Source: CAZICM01 sp964537685
GTDB lineage: Bacteria > Myxococcota_A > Polyangia > Polyangiales > Polyangiaceae
Assembly (NCBI GenBank): GCA_964537685.1
Contig: CAZICM010000021.1
Span: 1-64,000, forward strand
Length of the DNA: 64,000 bases
Reading direction: 5' to 3'
Shown piece by piece: positions 18,272 to 27,713 of this stretch. The first letter of the stretch is position 1. Each line of letters begins with the position of its first letter. The translations under genes were made by a program, and so were the position numbers. The notes beneath the pieces are model-generated. The model was not told where the DNA came from and did not search any database. It worked only from the letters and a program-made list of their open reading frames with translations.

Positions 18272-18360
18272 CCATATCACTCACACCGAAGTGAATGCAA
18301 ACGCTCTTGTTGAATTGCTGTTTTTAATTTTTTAATTTTTTAATAAATGGGCGCTCTGAA

Positions 18361-21300
18361 TCAATAAATTTGGCGGCGCACAGCGAAGGACGTGAGGCTA
18401 ACGAGATATAAACCCTCGAGAAGTCCATCGGTCACGGCAATTTCACCGAATGGCTGAAGAAAGCTCATGGATGTGGGCTGTGTATTGACCGAGGCGCGCA
18501 AATCGATGCGCAAGGGAGCAAACGAGCTCTGCGTCACGAAGCGGAATTGCATGTCGCGATCGGGAGGCTGCGCGGGATCTTGAAGAACAGAAAAGCGAAA
18601 GAGCGGATTCGAAAAGGCGAGGTAGGGATAGCCATCGGGAATCGGACCCTCGACATTGAGCTCGGGCAGAGGCACAGCCCCAAAAGCCCGGCCTTTGAGA
18701 CGCTGAACCAGCGGATCGCATGAATCGCGGCACACACCCGTGGCCGGATCGGCGATCACGTGATGCATAAAACCGCCGGCGCCTCCCACCACAATCCATT
18801 GCCCTTTGGGACGCACCAAGAACGAGACTTCAGTCGGAAAACAACAGCGCACTTGCGCGCCTGTAACAGGATTGCCCGTACTCGTCGTACTGACCGGATC
18901 GAGCAACACGAGGCGATCCTCGTAGGCTTCATCGATCAGCAGATCGCGGGCGAGAGACGGCGCGTCCTGGGTACCGAATGTGGCTTTGCAATCGAGGTAA
19001 TTGCAGGATGAAACCGTATTCCAATAGGCGTCGCCCTGCGCAGGCAGGGACGAAGTGAGCTGTACGCGGTCGGCCACGTCCGCGGAAAATACATCCGCCG
19101 CCGCTTCGATAGCGTCGGCCTGGCCTGCCGCCTTGGCCTTTGCATCCGCTTCGCTCAAGCCTTGCGCCATGTACAGCTTCACGAGGGCGTCTGTCACGAC
19201 GAGAGGCGCAGACTCCCTCACTGCCCTGCGGCTTTGCACGCCGCGCTGACAATAGCGGCTATCCGCGTCGCTCATCCCGATTCCCGTTCCGCCGCCCTGC
19301 GAAACCGACAGGTCGCTGAGCGCCGCAACCCGCGATCCAAAGCCCGGAAGCGGGCCTTCATAGGTCACGAACCACTGCTGCTCGACGGTGTGCACCCTTG
19401 GATCTTCGAAATTCATCACCAAGGTATTCTTGGGTTCGTCCTTGTTTTCATAGACGGCGCCTGTGCTTGGCTCGATGGTCTTTCTAACGCCGCCCACGCT
19501 TAGCGCGAGGTGATCGTTTGGATCGTCCACATCGATGTTTTCGCCGCCGTTGGTTGAGTTGAACACGGCGTCCACAATCGTTCCATCCGGCAATTTATGC
19601 TTGTTCGGCGCTGGAATGGTCGCGCGCAGCACGGGAACACTTTGTCCCTGCGCACCGGTGATCAGCGTTCCCGCCCGATCGTACAAGAGGGGATAGGCTT
19701 GAATGCCAGGCTCGAAATCACCCGCAACATCGTTGCTAATCAAGAAATGCGAAGAGCGGGTCGTATGCGGAACGACAACGTTGCAGGAAACTTCGCCGCT
19801 TCCTTCCAAACCCGAGAGATACACAGGCGTCTGCGCCGGACCTTCGTAGCCGACGGGCTCGCATCCGGAGGTACCAAAAATATCCTTTGGAATACGGCAT
19901 TTCGCATCGAGATCGTCGATATCGATCACGACAACTTGAGCCGTGGTCAGCATCAAAAGGGCGAACTGGCCGCGCAGGCGAAGAGGCCCCGCACCCGTAA
20001 AGTCAGAGCCCGTGCGGTACAGCGTTTCAGGATCGCAGCTTTGGGTCTCGGCATTGCACGCCGTCAGGCTTGGATCGGGATCGCAGCGCACGCCTTCGGG
20101 AGCCTCGCCTGTGTAGGGCACCGTCAGCGGCGTATCCCGATCGATCATCAGCACATCGCGCACCGGCGCTCCAAAGCGAATCCGATCGATAGGCTGAAAT
20201 GGATTCCATTCGGGATGCTGCTTTTGAAGCGGATAGCGCGGCCCTTGATCGTCGGTCACGTCAAACACCATCACGCTGCCTTCATCGGCATCGACGGCAT
20301 ACAGATAGCGCTTTAAATCCGTCGTTTGACGAACCGTCACACCCAGCTTGCTCGTCACCACAACGCGCGAAGGATCGTCCGCCGACGTAGCCAACAGAGG
20401 CGCCTTCACCTCGGGCTCGCAAGGCGATTCCATCGACAGCACATGAATGAGCGGCGTGTTGAGATCGGCCACATAAAGCCGGTCTGCCGCAAACGCAAAC
20501 GCCGATGGCCGCGCCGCCTCGGACGATACGATCGCCGGTTCAGCCTTCTTGGGCGCAACGCAGGCGAATCCCTGGGGCGGCTCGACCGGTGATGCAGGCG
20601 GAGGAACCGATACAGACAGCGGAAGCCACAGCTCGGGAACACATGGAGCAAAGGCTCCTGGTTCAAGCACATCAGGCTCTGCGCCTGCTTCCGCGGGCTC
20701 GCTCTTCCAGCCTCCATCCAAAATGCGCTGCGCATCAAAGACCGCGATACCTCCTAGATCGGGCATCGCAACAACCAGCTTCTGCCTTCCTTCACCTTCC
20801 TCGGATAGATCGCCGTGAGGACCAGCCTTCGGAACAACACCGTATTCACCGCCGCATGTCGCGCGGGATTCTCCGCTCTTCGCCGGATCGGTCATCAGCA
20901 TCATCGCGCCAGGAGCAGAGGGCAGCGAACAGGAAGGGAACCCCGAAATCGCCGTTGGACTGCAATCCACACAATGCCGGAGCTTGTCTGCCGGAAGCGC
21001 GAAAATTCCCTCGCGGCCCGGCTCCGCAACGCCTACAAACGCCGCCGTTCCTCCCTCCGTCGCGACGATATCGATCGGCTGCGCGCCCACCGGAACAAAG
21101 TTCGCGCCGGGCACCTGCGGATTCAAATCAAGAACCGAATCATCGATCGACGTGAGATCGACAACGGCGACTTCGCCGCGCGTGGTCTGCGTCACGAGCG
21201 CATACAAATGCGGAACCGTGGTGACACCATCATCCGTCAGCCCGAATTCATAGGGCGTCTGTGTCTGCCTCCTCGTGCAATCCGATAAAGGAAGCGCCGC

Positions 21301-21477
21301 GGTGGGCTGCGTTCCCGGGGCAGCCAAACACATAAACGCTGCTTTTCCCGACTGCTCAAGCGATCGAACACTGGTCAATATCGGCTCGTCCTGACAGCCC
21401 AGAAGGCCGAGCAGCACCAACAGACTCCATGCCCGCGAAAGCGGTGCGCCGGATCGCAGTTTCAAAGAAAGCTTCAC
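18361..21477 (-). CDS. large lipoprotein, beta-propeller-like, unknown function
   Basis: A 1038-residue protein with signal peptide and lipobox (LLGLLGC). Many short repeats describe propeller-like strands (YALVTQTTRGEVAVVDL, RLYVADLNTPLIHVLS, KRYLYAVDADEGSVMVFDV, FALLMLTTAQVVVIDI), reminiscent of YVTN/LVIVD repeats. There are several Cys pairs (CHC-like RHCVDC, CRDSCDP). GTG at 21477 overlaps the upstream gene stop (GTGA). It and the 545-residue lipoprotein upstream look like a coupled pair of surface proteins with the same repeat style. No enzyme motif was seen. Confidence 0.75.
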   Translation of the reverse strand: MKLSLKLRSGAPLSRAWSLLVLLGLLGCQDEPILTSVRSLEQSGKAAFMCLAAPGTQPTAALPLSDCTRRQTQTPYEFGLTDDGVTTVPHLYALVTQTTRGEVAVVDLTSIDDSVLDLNPQVPGANFVPVGAQPIDIVATEGGTAAFVGVAEPGREGIFALPADKLRHCVDCSPTAISGFPSCSLPSAPGAMMLMTDPAKSGESRATCGGEYGVVPKAGPHGDLSEEGEGRQKLVVAMPDLGGIAVFDAQRILDGGWKSEPAEAGAEPDVLEPGAFAPCVPELWLPLSVSVPPPASPVEPPQGFACVAPKKAEPAIVSSEAARPSAFAFAADRLYVADLNTPLIHVLSMESPCEPEVKAPLLATSADDPSRVVVTSKLGVTVRQTTDLKRYLYAVDADEGSVMVFDVTDDQGPRYPLQKQHPEWNPFQPIDRIRFGAPVRDVLMIDRDTPLTVPYTGEAPEGVRCDPDPSLTACNAETQSCDPETLYRTGSDFTGAGPLRLRGQFALLMLTTAQVVVIDIDDLDAKCRIPKDIFGTSGCEPVGYEGPAQTPVYLSGLEGSGEVSCNVVVPHTTRSSHFLISNDVAGDFEPGIQAYPLLYDRAGTLITGAQGQSVPVLRATIPAPNKHKLPDGTIVDAVFNSTNGGENIDVDDPNDHLALSVGGVRKTIEPSTGAVYENKDEPKNTLVMNFEDPRVHTVEQQWFVTYEGPLPGFGSRVAALSDLSVSQGGGTGIGMSDADSRYCQRGVQSRRAVRESAPLVVTDALVKLYMAQGLSEADAKAKAAGQADAIEAAADVFSADVADRVQLTSSLPAQGDAYWNTVSSCNYLDCKATFGTQDAPSLARDLLIDEAYEDRLVLLDPVSTTSTGNPVTGAQVRCCFPTEVSFLVRPKGQWIVVGGAGGFMHHVIADPATGVCRDSCDPLVQRLKGRAFGAVPLPELNVEGPIPDGYPYLAFSNPLFRFSVLQDPAQPPDRDMQFRFVTQSSFAPLRIDLRASVNTQPTSMSFLQPFGEIAVTDGLLEGLYLVSLTSFAVRRQIY

Positions 21478-23111
21478 TTCGATTCCCTAGGCGGCACAGG
21501 CGTGCCAACGGTTAGCAACATCGAGCCAAAACTCTGAGGTTTTCGCATATCCAGATCCACGACACCCAAATACGAATCGGTGAAATGCGCGATGTACATA
21601 AACGAATACGCAGAGCTTCCATCCCCGCCCGTATCAAAGGTCAGCGCATGCGGCCCGCGGCCCGTGTGAATCACCATATCCATGCTTCGTGCGGCCGGGT
21701 CGTAACCAAAGACAAGCCTTGAATCGAAGGCGATTGTGAATACGCGAAGGCTTCTTTGGCCGTTCTTATCCAAGATATGGCCGAGCGCCACACGCGATGG
21801 CCCGAAGGCCAAGGGCACCGTGTCCTGAATATCGATCCGCTCGTATGCGCCGGTGACTTGACCGTCCTTCTCAACAAGCTCGGTCATCACTTTTCCAACG
21901 ACCAGCGACGGCGGCGAACGGTTTGCGATGAAGAGCGAAAGCGGAACATTCACGCATGCCTTGAGGCATGAAGCATCGGCATTTTCACCGCATTTTTCTT
22001 CACATTCGCGGCGCGCGCTCGAGTCAATGGCGACACCGCGCGAATCGGTCCCCGAGGTATTCACCACAATGGCTTCCCTGCCATCGAGCGATAAAAACGG
22101 CCTGCGCGGACTCGAACCGGCATCGGCGTGATAGCGCACCAGACTCACTTCGGACTGATACCGGTGCGAAATCAAAAAGCCTGGCTCATAGGAAATACAG
22201 CGGCCGTTTTTTACGCAGGCATCCGATGCATTTTCCCCAGCGATCAGTGCTGGAACGGGAAGCGCCGCAACCTCTGTCGGACCAGCTCCCAAACTGCCCA
22301 GAAAAAACTCGAGAGCAGGCTTGGCATTCCATGGATTGATGAGCAGGCTCGCCCCATAGTTTTCTTGATGCGCGACAACCAGCGCATCGCCGGCCTGCGT
22401 TCCAGCAATCCCGACCGGCTCCACGGTGAGCGTCAATTGCCGCACGCTTTCGCCGGAATCTTCACCCGCGCGGTGAGAGGCCCCGCAGCGCTGGTTTTCG
22501 CCTTCTGCGCCGCAATCCAGACAGAACGCATCACCGCGCCCGCATGGACTCAGCACCGCATTCGGATCGCGATCGTCGGACAAATCGAAATAGGTCACGG
22601 ACGGATCGCCGCGCACCGGCACAAACAGGCGCATCGTCGATTCGCCGCTGGGAGGCGCGCCCAGCGAAGAGGGCCTCGGCAACAGTGCAAGCCCCGAAGC
22701 AAAAGCCCCGATCGTTACCGATGAACGGATATAGGGCGCTGCCGACAAAGGACTGCAAGGCCCTGGATTCAGCAGGTTTTGATTATTGGCGGAAAGGGAA
22801 AGAGCGCTGCACGCCGCAGAGCCGATATTTTTATGCAGCTCGGCTTGAAGAATCAGCGCGGCCGAGCGCAAAGATTCCAAATCCAGGGCTAAAACAGTTC
22901 CGCCATTAAACTGCAAATCGAAATCCGAGTTGACCGCATAGAGCACCTTCCCGCCTGGAGAAGTGGCCAAACCGGTTGGAAAATAAAAGGCATCGCGGGG
23001 CGGATCCGGCCCATCCGAGTCGGTAAAACAGCCAGATACGGCGAACAGTGAGACCATCGCCGCGGCACCGCAAAGGCGCCTCGAACCGCGGATAAAGCCA
23101 GCGATATTCAT
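21474..23111 (-). CDS. lipoprotein, beta-propeller-like, unknown function
   Basis: ATG at 23111 was chosen for AAGGTG nine bases upstream; longer frames to 23150 exist. The signal peptide ends in a lipobox (FAVSGC). The mature protein shows propeller-like segments (FPTGLATSPGGKVLYAVNSDF, MRLFVPVRGDPSVTYFDL, SYSFMYIAHFTDSYLGVVDL) and a Cys-rich insert (CEEKCGENADASCLKAC). It is translationally coupled to the 1038-residue lipoprotein that follows, implying a joint surface complex. Divergent from hsdM, with 89 bases between starts. Confidence 0.75.
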   Translation of the reverse strand: MNIAGFIRGSRRLCGAAAMVSLFAVSGCFTDSDGPDPPRDAFYFPTGLATSPGGKVLYAVNSDFDLQFNGGTVLALDLESLRSAALILQAELHKNIGSAACSALSLSANNQNLLNPGPCSPLSAAPYIRSSVTIGAFASGLALLPRPSSLGAPPSGESTMRLFVPVRGDPSVTYFDLSDDRDPNAVLSPCGRGDAFCLDCGAEGENQRCGASHRAGEDSGESVRQLTLTVEPVGIAGTQAGDALVVAHQENYGASLLINPWNAKPALEFFLGSLGAGPTEVAALPVPALIAGENASDACVKNGRCISYEPGFLISHRYQSEVSLVRYHADAGSSPRRPFLSLDGREAIVVNTSGTDSRGVAIDSSARRECEEKCGENADASCLKACVNVPLSLFIANRSPPSLVVGKVMTELVEKDGQVTGAYERIDIQDTVPLAFGPSRVALGHILDKNGQRSLRVFTIAFDSRLVFGYDPAARSMDMVIHTGRGPHALTFDTGGDGSSAYSFMYIAHFTDSYLGVVDLDMRKPQSFGSMLLTVGTPVPPRESK

Positions 23112-23200
23112 TGAGGCGCGCACCTTAGTCATGATGGAAGCATGAGGCAACCGGTCAGCAGTTGATTCCGCCCTCTACATCTCGCTAGCGTGCCGCGCCG

Positions 23201-24829
23201 ATGTCTAGTCCGAAGAAGTCGCGCAAGACGCCGCACAGCCCCAGGAAACCGCCGGAAAAGCCGACGCAGGATCGGGCGCTGTCCATCAGCCAATTGGAAC
23301 AATGGCTGTGGTCGGCGGCGGATATTCTGCGGGGCTCTATCGATGCGGCCGATTACAAGCAATATATTTTCGGCCTCCTGTTCCTGAAGCGCCTATCCGA
23401 TCAATTTGAAGAAGAATACAATCAGCGAGCAAACAAAGCCAATACAGATCCAAACGATCGAAATGGGTATGATTTTTTCGTCCCGGTGCAGGCCCGTTTT
23501 CCGGTTATCGCCGAGCGCGCCAAATCGAGCCCTCCGGCGCTGGTGTTAAACGAAGCCTGCGCGGCTCTTGAAGAAGCCAACCCCAGTCTGAAAGGCGTGC
23601 TTGCCGGCATCGATTTCAATGACGAAAACAAACTCGGCGACGAAAAAAACCGTAAAAACCTACTCGGCTCGCTCATCGCCCATTTTGAACGCAAAAGCCT
23701 AAGCAATGCCCATTTAACCGAACCCGACATGCTCGGCCGCGCCTACGAATATCTCATTGAAAAATTCGCCGATGACGCAGGGAAAAAAGGCGGTGAATTC
23801 TACACCCCCCGCATGGTTGCGCGCCTGCTCGTCAATATTTTAAGACCCGGCGAACACATGCGGATATGCGATCCCACCTGCGGCTCGGGAGGCATGCTCA
23901 TCGAATGCGCTCACTATTTAGAAAGACACGGTAAAAACGCCTCGCTTTTGCATTTATTTGGACAGGAAAAAAATGCTGGCACCTGGGCAATCTGCCGGAT
24001 GAATATGCTCCTGCACGGCCTGCGCGATGCCCGCATTGAAAAGGGCGACACCATCCGCGATCCAAAGCTCGTCGAAAACGGTGCATTGATGCAATTCGAT
24101 CGGGTGATCGCCAATCCTCCCTTTTCCCTCGATGCCTGGGGACGCGAATTCGCCCTCAGCGACCCTTACAAACGTTTTGAATATGGCGTTCCTTCGAATA
24201 TCCGCGGCGATTTCGCATTTATTCAGCATATGGCCGCCACGCTCGCTCCCAATGGAATGGCCGCAGTCGTCGTTCCCCACGGCATTCTCTTCCGAAGCCA
24301 AGCCGAGGCTCCTATCCGAAAAAAAATGATCGAACACGATTGGATTGAGGCCGTTATTGGATTGGCACCCAATCTATTTTATACAACCGGAATTCGTGCC
24401 GCCATTATCGTATTGAATCCCGGCCGCCCAGCCGCCCGTAAAAATAAAATTCTCATGATCGGGGCATCCGCCGATTGCCAGACAGGCACCGCTCAAAATA
24501 TTCTTCGCACCGAAGACGTCGATAAAATTGCAAATGCATACCATGCATTTGAAGATATTCCCGGCTATGCGCGGGTCGTATCGCTCGAAGAAATCGCCGC
24601 CAATGACTACACGCTCAGCCTCTCCATTTATCTCCCCACGGCGGCTGCCGGCGAAAGCTCCGATTTGGGCACCCTTCTTTCAGAACTCGAATCCCTGTCC
24701 AAGCGGCGCACCGCGGCCGAAAAAGAGATGCACGGCTTTATTCAAGAGTTTTTGCGCGGCTTGAATCCCGAAGAAATGGGCCCGGACAGCCCGCCCCGTA
24801 AAAGCGGCAAACCAACGGGCACGCCATGA
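23201..24829 (+). CDS. hsdM: type I restriction-modification DNA methyltransferase subunit, orphan
   Basis: A 542-residue HsdM. The N-terminal helical domain (~29-160; LEQWLWSAADILRGSID, YIFGLLFLKRLSD) is followed by an N6-adenine methyltransferase domain: GEFYTPRMVA (198-207), AdoMet motif I DPTCGSGG (224-231) and motif IV NPPF (305-308). It methylates adenine within a bipartite site, but only when HsdS supplies target recognition. Neither hsdS nor hsdR is adjacent; the next gene, 25 bases downstream, is a cytochrome. All catalytic motifs look intact. A basic, Pro-rich ~25-residue N-terminal extension is present. Confidence 0.92.
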   Translation: MSSPKKSRKTPHSPRKPPEKPTQDRALSISQLEQWLWSAADILRGSIDAADYKQYIFGLLFLKRLSDQFEEEYNQRANKANTDPNDRNGYDFFVPVQARFPVIAERAKSSPPALVLNEACAALEEANPSLKGVLAGIDFNDENKLGDEKNRKNLLGSLIAHFERKSLSNAHLTEPDMLGRAYEYLIEKFADDAGKKGGEFYTPRMVARLLVNILRPGEHMRICDPTCGSGGMLIECAHYLERHGKNASLLHLFGQEKNAGTWAICRMNMLLHGLRDARIEKGDTIRDPKLVENGALMQFDRVIANPPFSLDAWGREFALSDPYKRFEYGVPSNIRGDFAFIQHMAATLAPNGMAAVVVPHGILFRSQAEAPIRKKMIEHDWIEAVIGLAPNLFYTTGIRAAIIVLNPGRPAARKNKILMIGASADCQTGTAQNILRTEDVDKIANAYHAFEDIPGYARVVSLEEIAANDYTLSLSIYLPTAAAGESSDLGTLLSELESLSKRRTAAEKEMHGFIQEFLRGLNPEEMGPDSPPRKSGKPTGTP

Positions 24830-24854
24830 ATTCAAACCCTTAAAAATACCCTCC

Positions 24855-26063
24855 GTGATAGGCTCTTCGCGCTTGGCTGTGCGCTTCCCTCCCCCGCTCA
24901 CCCTGTTTGCCTGCTGTATTTGGACCGCGCTCGCGCTGGACACAGAACCGGCTCCCCTGCCTTCCTTGCCTTCAATGCCCGGACCATTTGCTCCGGGCCG
25001 CCCCATCACCTTCACCCGCGACGGCCGGCATCCCGCCCGCGCGGAGCCTCAGCCTCACGAGCAAAACCCGCAAAATGCAGCCTCCGCCAACGCCTCCTGC
25101 GAACACTGCCACACCGAAATCGCAGCCGAATGGCGAAGCTCACTCCATCGCAGCGCCCACACCGAACCGGCTTTTCAGCGCGCTTTCTCACGCGAACCCA
25201 TGCCTTTCTGCCAGGGTTGCCACGCCCCCGAAGCCGATCCCAATACGCCTGTTCCCAGCGATATCTCCAGCATCGGCGTGGCCTGCGTCACCTGCCATCT
25301 AAGCGGCGGCCATCTGCTCGCCGCGCCTTCCGAACAGCCTCAAAACGCACCTCACTCCATCACGCGCGACGCCCGCTTCGCCCAAGCCGCCGCATGCGCA
25401 AACTGCCACGAATTCAACTTCCCCCGCCCCGTTCCCCGCCCCGACGAACCCATGCAGCTCACCATCCGCGAACATCAAAGCTCGCCTTTTGCCTCGCTTT
25501 CATGCGCCGATTGCCATATGCCCAAGGTCAACGGCCACAAAAGCCATTCATTCTCGGCCTCCCGCGATCCAGAACTCATCCGCTCCGCCGTTCAAATTCA
25601 AGCGGCCCGCACCAGTCCTCAAATCGTCCAAATTCATCTACAATCCGGTCATATTGGCCACGCATTTCCAACAGGCGACCTCTTTCGCCGCGTGCGCATC
25701 GAAGCCACGGCTTTAGGTCCCGATCAATCCATTCTCGCGCGCCGCGAACACATTCTCGCGAGAAGCTTCGGCGAACACCGCTATGGCCTCTTTGCCTCCC
25801 GCACCCAAATTGGAGACACGCGCCTGGGCACCGATGGTCCATCAAAAACCATCGAATTGGACCTGGGCACAGACGCTGCAATGGCGCCCATTCACTACCG
25901 GATTGCCTATGAACGCGTCGAACATCCCCTCAGCAAAGATGGCCGGAAAGCCGTTATTGAAGGCGAAATCGTCCTGTCCGAAGGCATTTTTGAAGCCCCT
26001 CCCCCAAAGCCCGGCCCGCGCCTCTATCCAAAGCGGGCCCAGCAAAAAGGAACAAAGCGATGA
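24855..26063 (+). CDS. exported five-heme cytochrome c
   Basis: A 402-residue protein with GTG start and N-terminal signal sequence (LTLFACCIWTALALD). Five CxxCH heme sites are visible: CEHCH (82), CQGCH (119), CVTCH (144), CANCH (181) and CADCH (217). The layout, with an early HRSAH and a Cys-rich first half, resembles the cytochrome c554/multiheme electron-carrier superfamily. The C-terminal half (from ~240) is heme-free beta-rich sequence. It is presumed periplasmic or surface electron transfer. It overlaps the following lipoprotein gene by ATGA, suggesting a complex. Confidence 0.88.
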   Translation: MIGSSRLAVRFPPPLTLFACCIWTALALDTEPAPLPSLPSMPGPFAPGRPITFTRDGRHPARAEPQPHEQNPQNAASANASCEHCHTEIAAEWRSSLHRSAHTEPAFQRAFSREPMPFCQGCHAPEADPNTPVPSDISSIGVACVTCHLSGGHLLAAPSEQPQNAPHSITRDARFAQAAACANCHEFNFPRPVPRPDEPMQLTIREHQSSPFASLSCADCHMPKVNGHKSHSFSASRDPELIRSAVQIQAARTSPQIVQIHLQSGHIGHAFPTGDLFRRVRIEATALGPDQSILARREHILARSFGEHRYGLFASRTQIGDTRLGTDGPSKTIELDLGTDAAMAPIHYRIAYERVEHPLSKDGRKAVIEGEIVLSEGIFEAPPPKPGPRLYPKRAQQKGTKR

Positions 26064-27706
26064 ATATCATCAGATTTCATAAATATTCGTTTGTAGGTGC
26101 ATTGCTTCTTTGTTCCAGCGCCTGCAAAAAAGAAGGCTCAATCGCGCCCGAACCCGCCGCCTCGAGCCTAACCCATGCCCCAAGCGCCCAAAGCTCCGCG
26201 GGCTCGGCCGAACGCGCGCCTCAAGCCACGGCAAGCGCCGAAAGCCCCGCGCCCAATCTCAGCGCGAAAGCCCCGCCCGAAGTGCTCGCGCCTCCTCCCC
26301 TAAGCTTCTATCCCGTCATCACCGGCCCCGCCGACTATATGCAGGGCTCGGATTTTCTGCCCGGCAAAGACCGCGCACTGCTCATTATCTTTGAAACGGC
26401 CTATGAAATACAAAACGATTTAATTGTAAACGCCCACTATATATTTGACGGACTTAAACCCTTCCGGGCTGACAACTCGGTAGCGGGCACCGTTGAAGGC
26501 TATGGAGGGCGCTGGCCCGACGCCGCCTATGCCGAAGTCCGCTGGTACAACCACCGGGGCACAGGCGAAGGCCGCGTCTATCCTTGGACAGGCACTTCAT
26601 TTGATATAGACACGTACATCGGATTGAGCGTCAATAGCAGTTTAATGGCAGCGGGCACACTCTCAAAAGGCTTGGTGGTCGCGTCATTTTTGGATGGCTG
26701 GGCCGCCCGCAAAACCGTTCGAATTCAATCGTGGAAAAATCCGCACGATTACCAGGTAACAGCCGCTCCCGACGATTATCCCTGTCACACCATGCTCGGC
26801 GCCGTGGAAGATTTCGCCGTCGGCCCAGGCGACGAAGTATTCGCGCGGGGCTCCGACTGCAAAACCGAAAAGCATATCATCGAGTCATTTTCCAGCGATG
26901 GAAAATCAAAAGGAATCACCACCATTCCGGATGAATTTAAACTGGAACCGGAAAAGCGGGGCAAAATGTTGGTGCCCATATTCCTGATGCACGCCCAAGC
27001 GGCGGATGCCCTGTATTTAGGCGGTATGTCCAAAGCGGACTCCAAACCCCTTCTTATGCGCTTCAATGGCAAAAGCTGGAGCAAAGAAAGCCTTCCCGTT
27101 TCCGAGGGCATATTTGAATCTCTCAGCGGCAATTCATCAGGAATGTTAATCGCAACCATCGGCGGTTCACTCTGGCAAAAACAAAAAAACCAAGCATGGA
27201 CCAAAGTTGCCCTGCCCGGCGATGAAAAAGCCACGAATGCATGGGCCACCGATGGATTCATTTATGCATTGGGCATATCCGATAAAAATGGAACGCTCTA
27301 CCGCAGCAAGGCCGCGAGAAGAGCTGCATATCTCGGCGATCCAGGCCCCGAGCAGCCTTTTGCGCAAGCCACGCCCGAATGCACAACCCCCTTTGTCGTC
27401 ATGTACCGGGCCACGGACAATGTGAGGCCCGATTATGATTTTCCCCTCACGCGCAAGGCTTTGGCTGGGCATACCGAATTCGAAGGCATGCACCTCGTCG
27501 TCACTTCCCACAATTATGTCGGCGCTGCCGTACCCACCATGGATATGGGCACCAAACTCAGCGCCTTCATCAAAGACAATGTCAAAGGATCAAAACCTCA
27601 GCTCGTCTGCCTTTCGCCCGTTATTTCACGGGATATTCCCATTGATTTAAATCCCTCTGCCCCCGCGCCCGCGCCTGCCGGCACCGAAAATCCCAATCGA
27701 AAATAA
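26060..27706 (+). CDS. lipoprotein of unknown function coupled to multiheme cytochrome
   Basis: A 548-residue protein. A signal peptide with lipobox (LCSSAC) is followed by a ~60-residue Ala/Ser/Pro-rich linker. The rest is beta-rich with propeller-like stretches (SLWQKQKNQAWTKVALPGD, YALGISDKNGTLYRSKA) and few Cys. No known domain was recognised. The ATGA junction with the five-heme cytochrome gene makes it a likely membrane anchor or partner of that cytochrome. A histidine kinase gene follows 7 bases after the stop. Confidence 0.75.
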   Translation: MNIIRFHKYSFVGALLLCSSACKKEGSIAPEPAASSLTHAPSAQSSAGSAERAPQATASAESPAPNLSAKAPPEVLAPPPLSFYPVITGPADYMQGSDFLPGKDRALLIIFETAYEIQNDLIVNAHYIFDGLKPFRADNSVAGTVEGYGGRWPDAAYAEVRWYNHRGTGEGRVYPWTGTSFDIDTYIGLSVNSSLMAAGTLSKGLVVASFLDGWAARKTVRIQSWKNPHDYQVTAAPDDYPCHTMLGAVEDFAVGPGDEVFARGSDCKTEKHIIESFSSDGKSKGITTIPDEFKLEPEKRGKMLVPIFLMHAQAADALYLGGMSKADSKPLLMRFNGKSWSKESLPVSEGIFESLSGNSSGMLIATIGGSLWQKQKNQAWTKVALPGDEKATNAWATDGFIYALGISDKNGTLYRSKAARRAAYLGDPGPEQPFAQATPECTTPFVVMYRATDNVRPDYDFPLTRKALAGHTEFEGMHLVVTSHNYVGAAVPTMDMGTKLSAFIKDNVKGSKPQLVCLSPVISRDIPIDLNPSAPAPAPAGTENPNRK

Positions 27707-27713
27707 ATTTCCA

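Noticed and set aside
18305..18350. T-rich tract upstream of mutS as an intrinsic terminator
   Set aside because: No GC-rich stem precedes the T-runs on either strand; the tract resembles AT-rich promoter DNA seen also near 39730 and 62230.
24920..25912. 330-residue Arg/Pro-rich frame inside the five-heme cytochrome gene
   Set aside because: Same strand, different frame; composition is that of a shadow, while the cytochrome frame has five CxxCH motifs.
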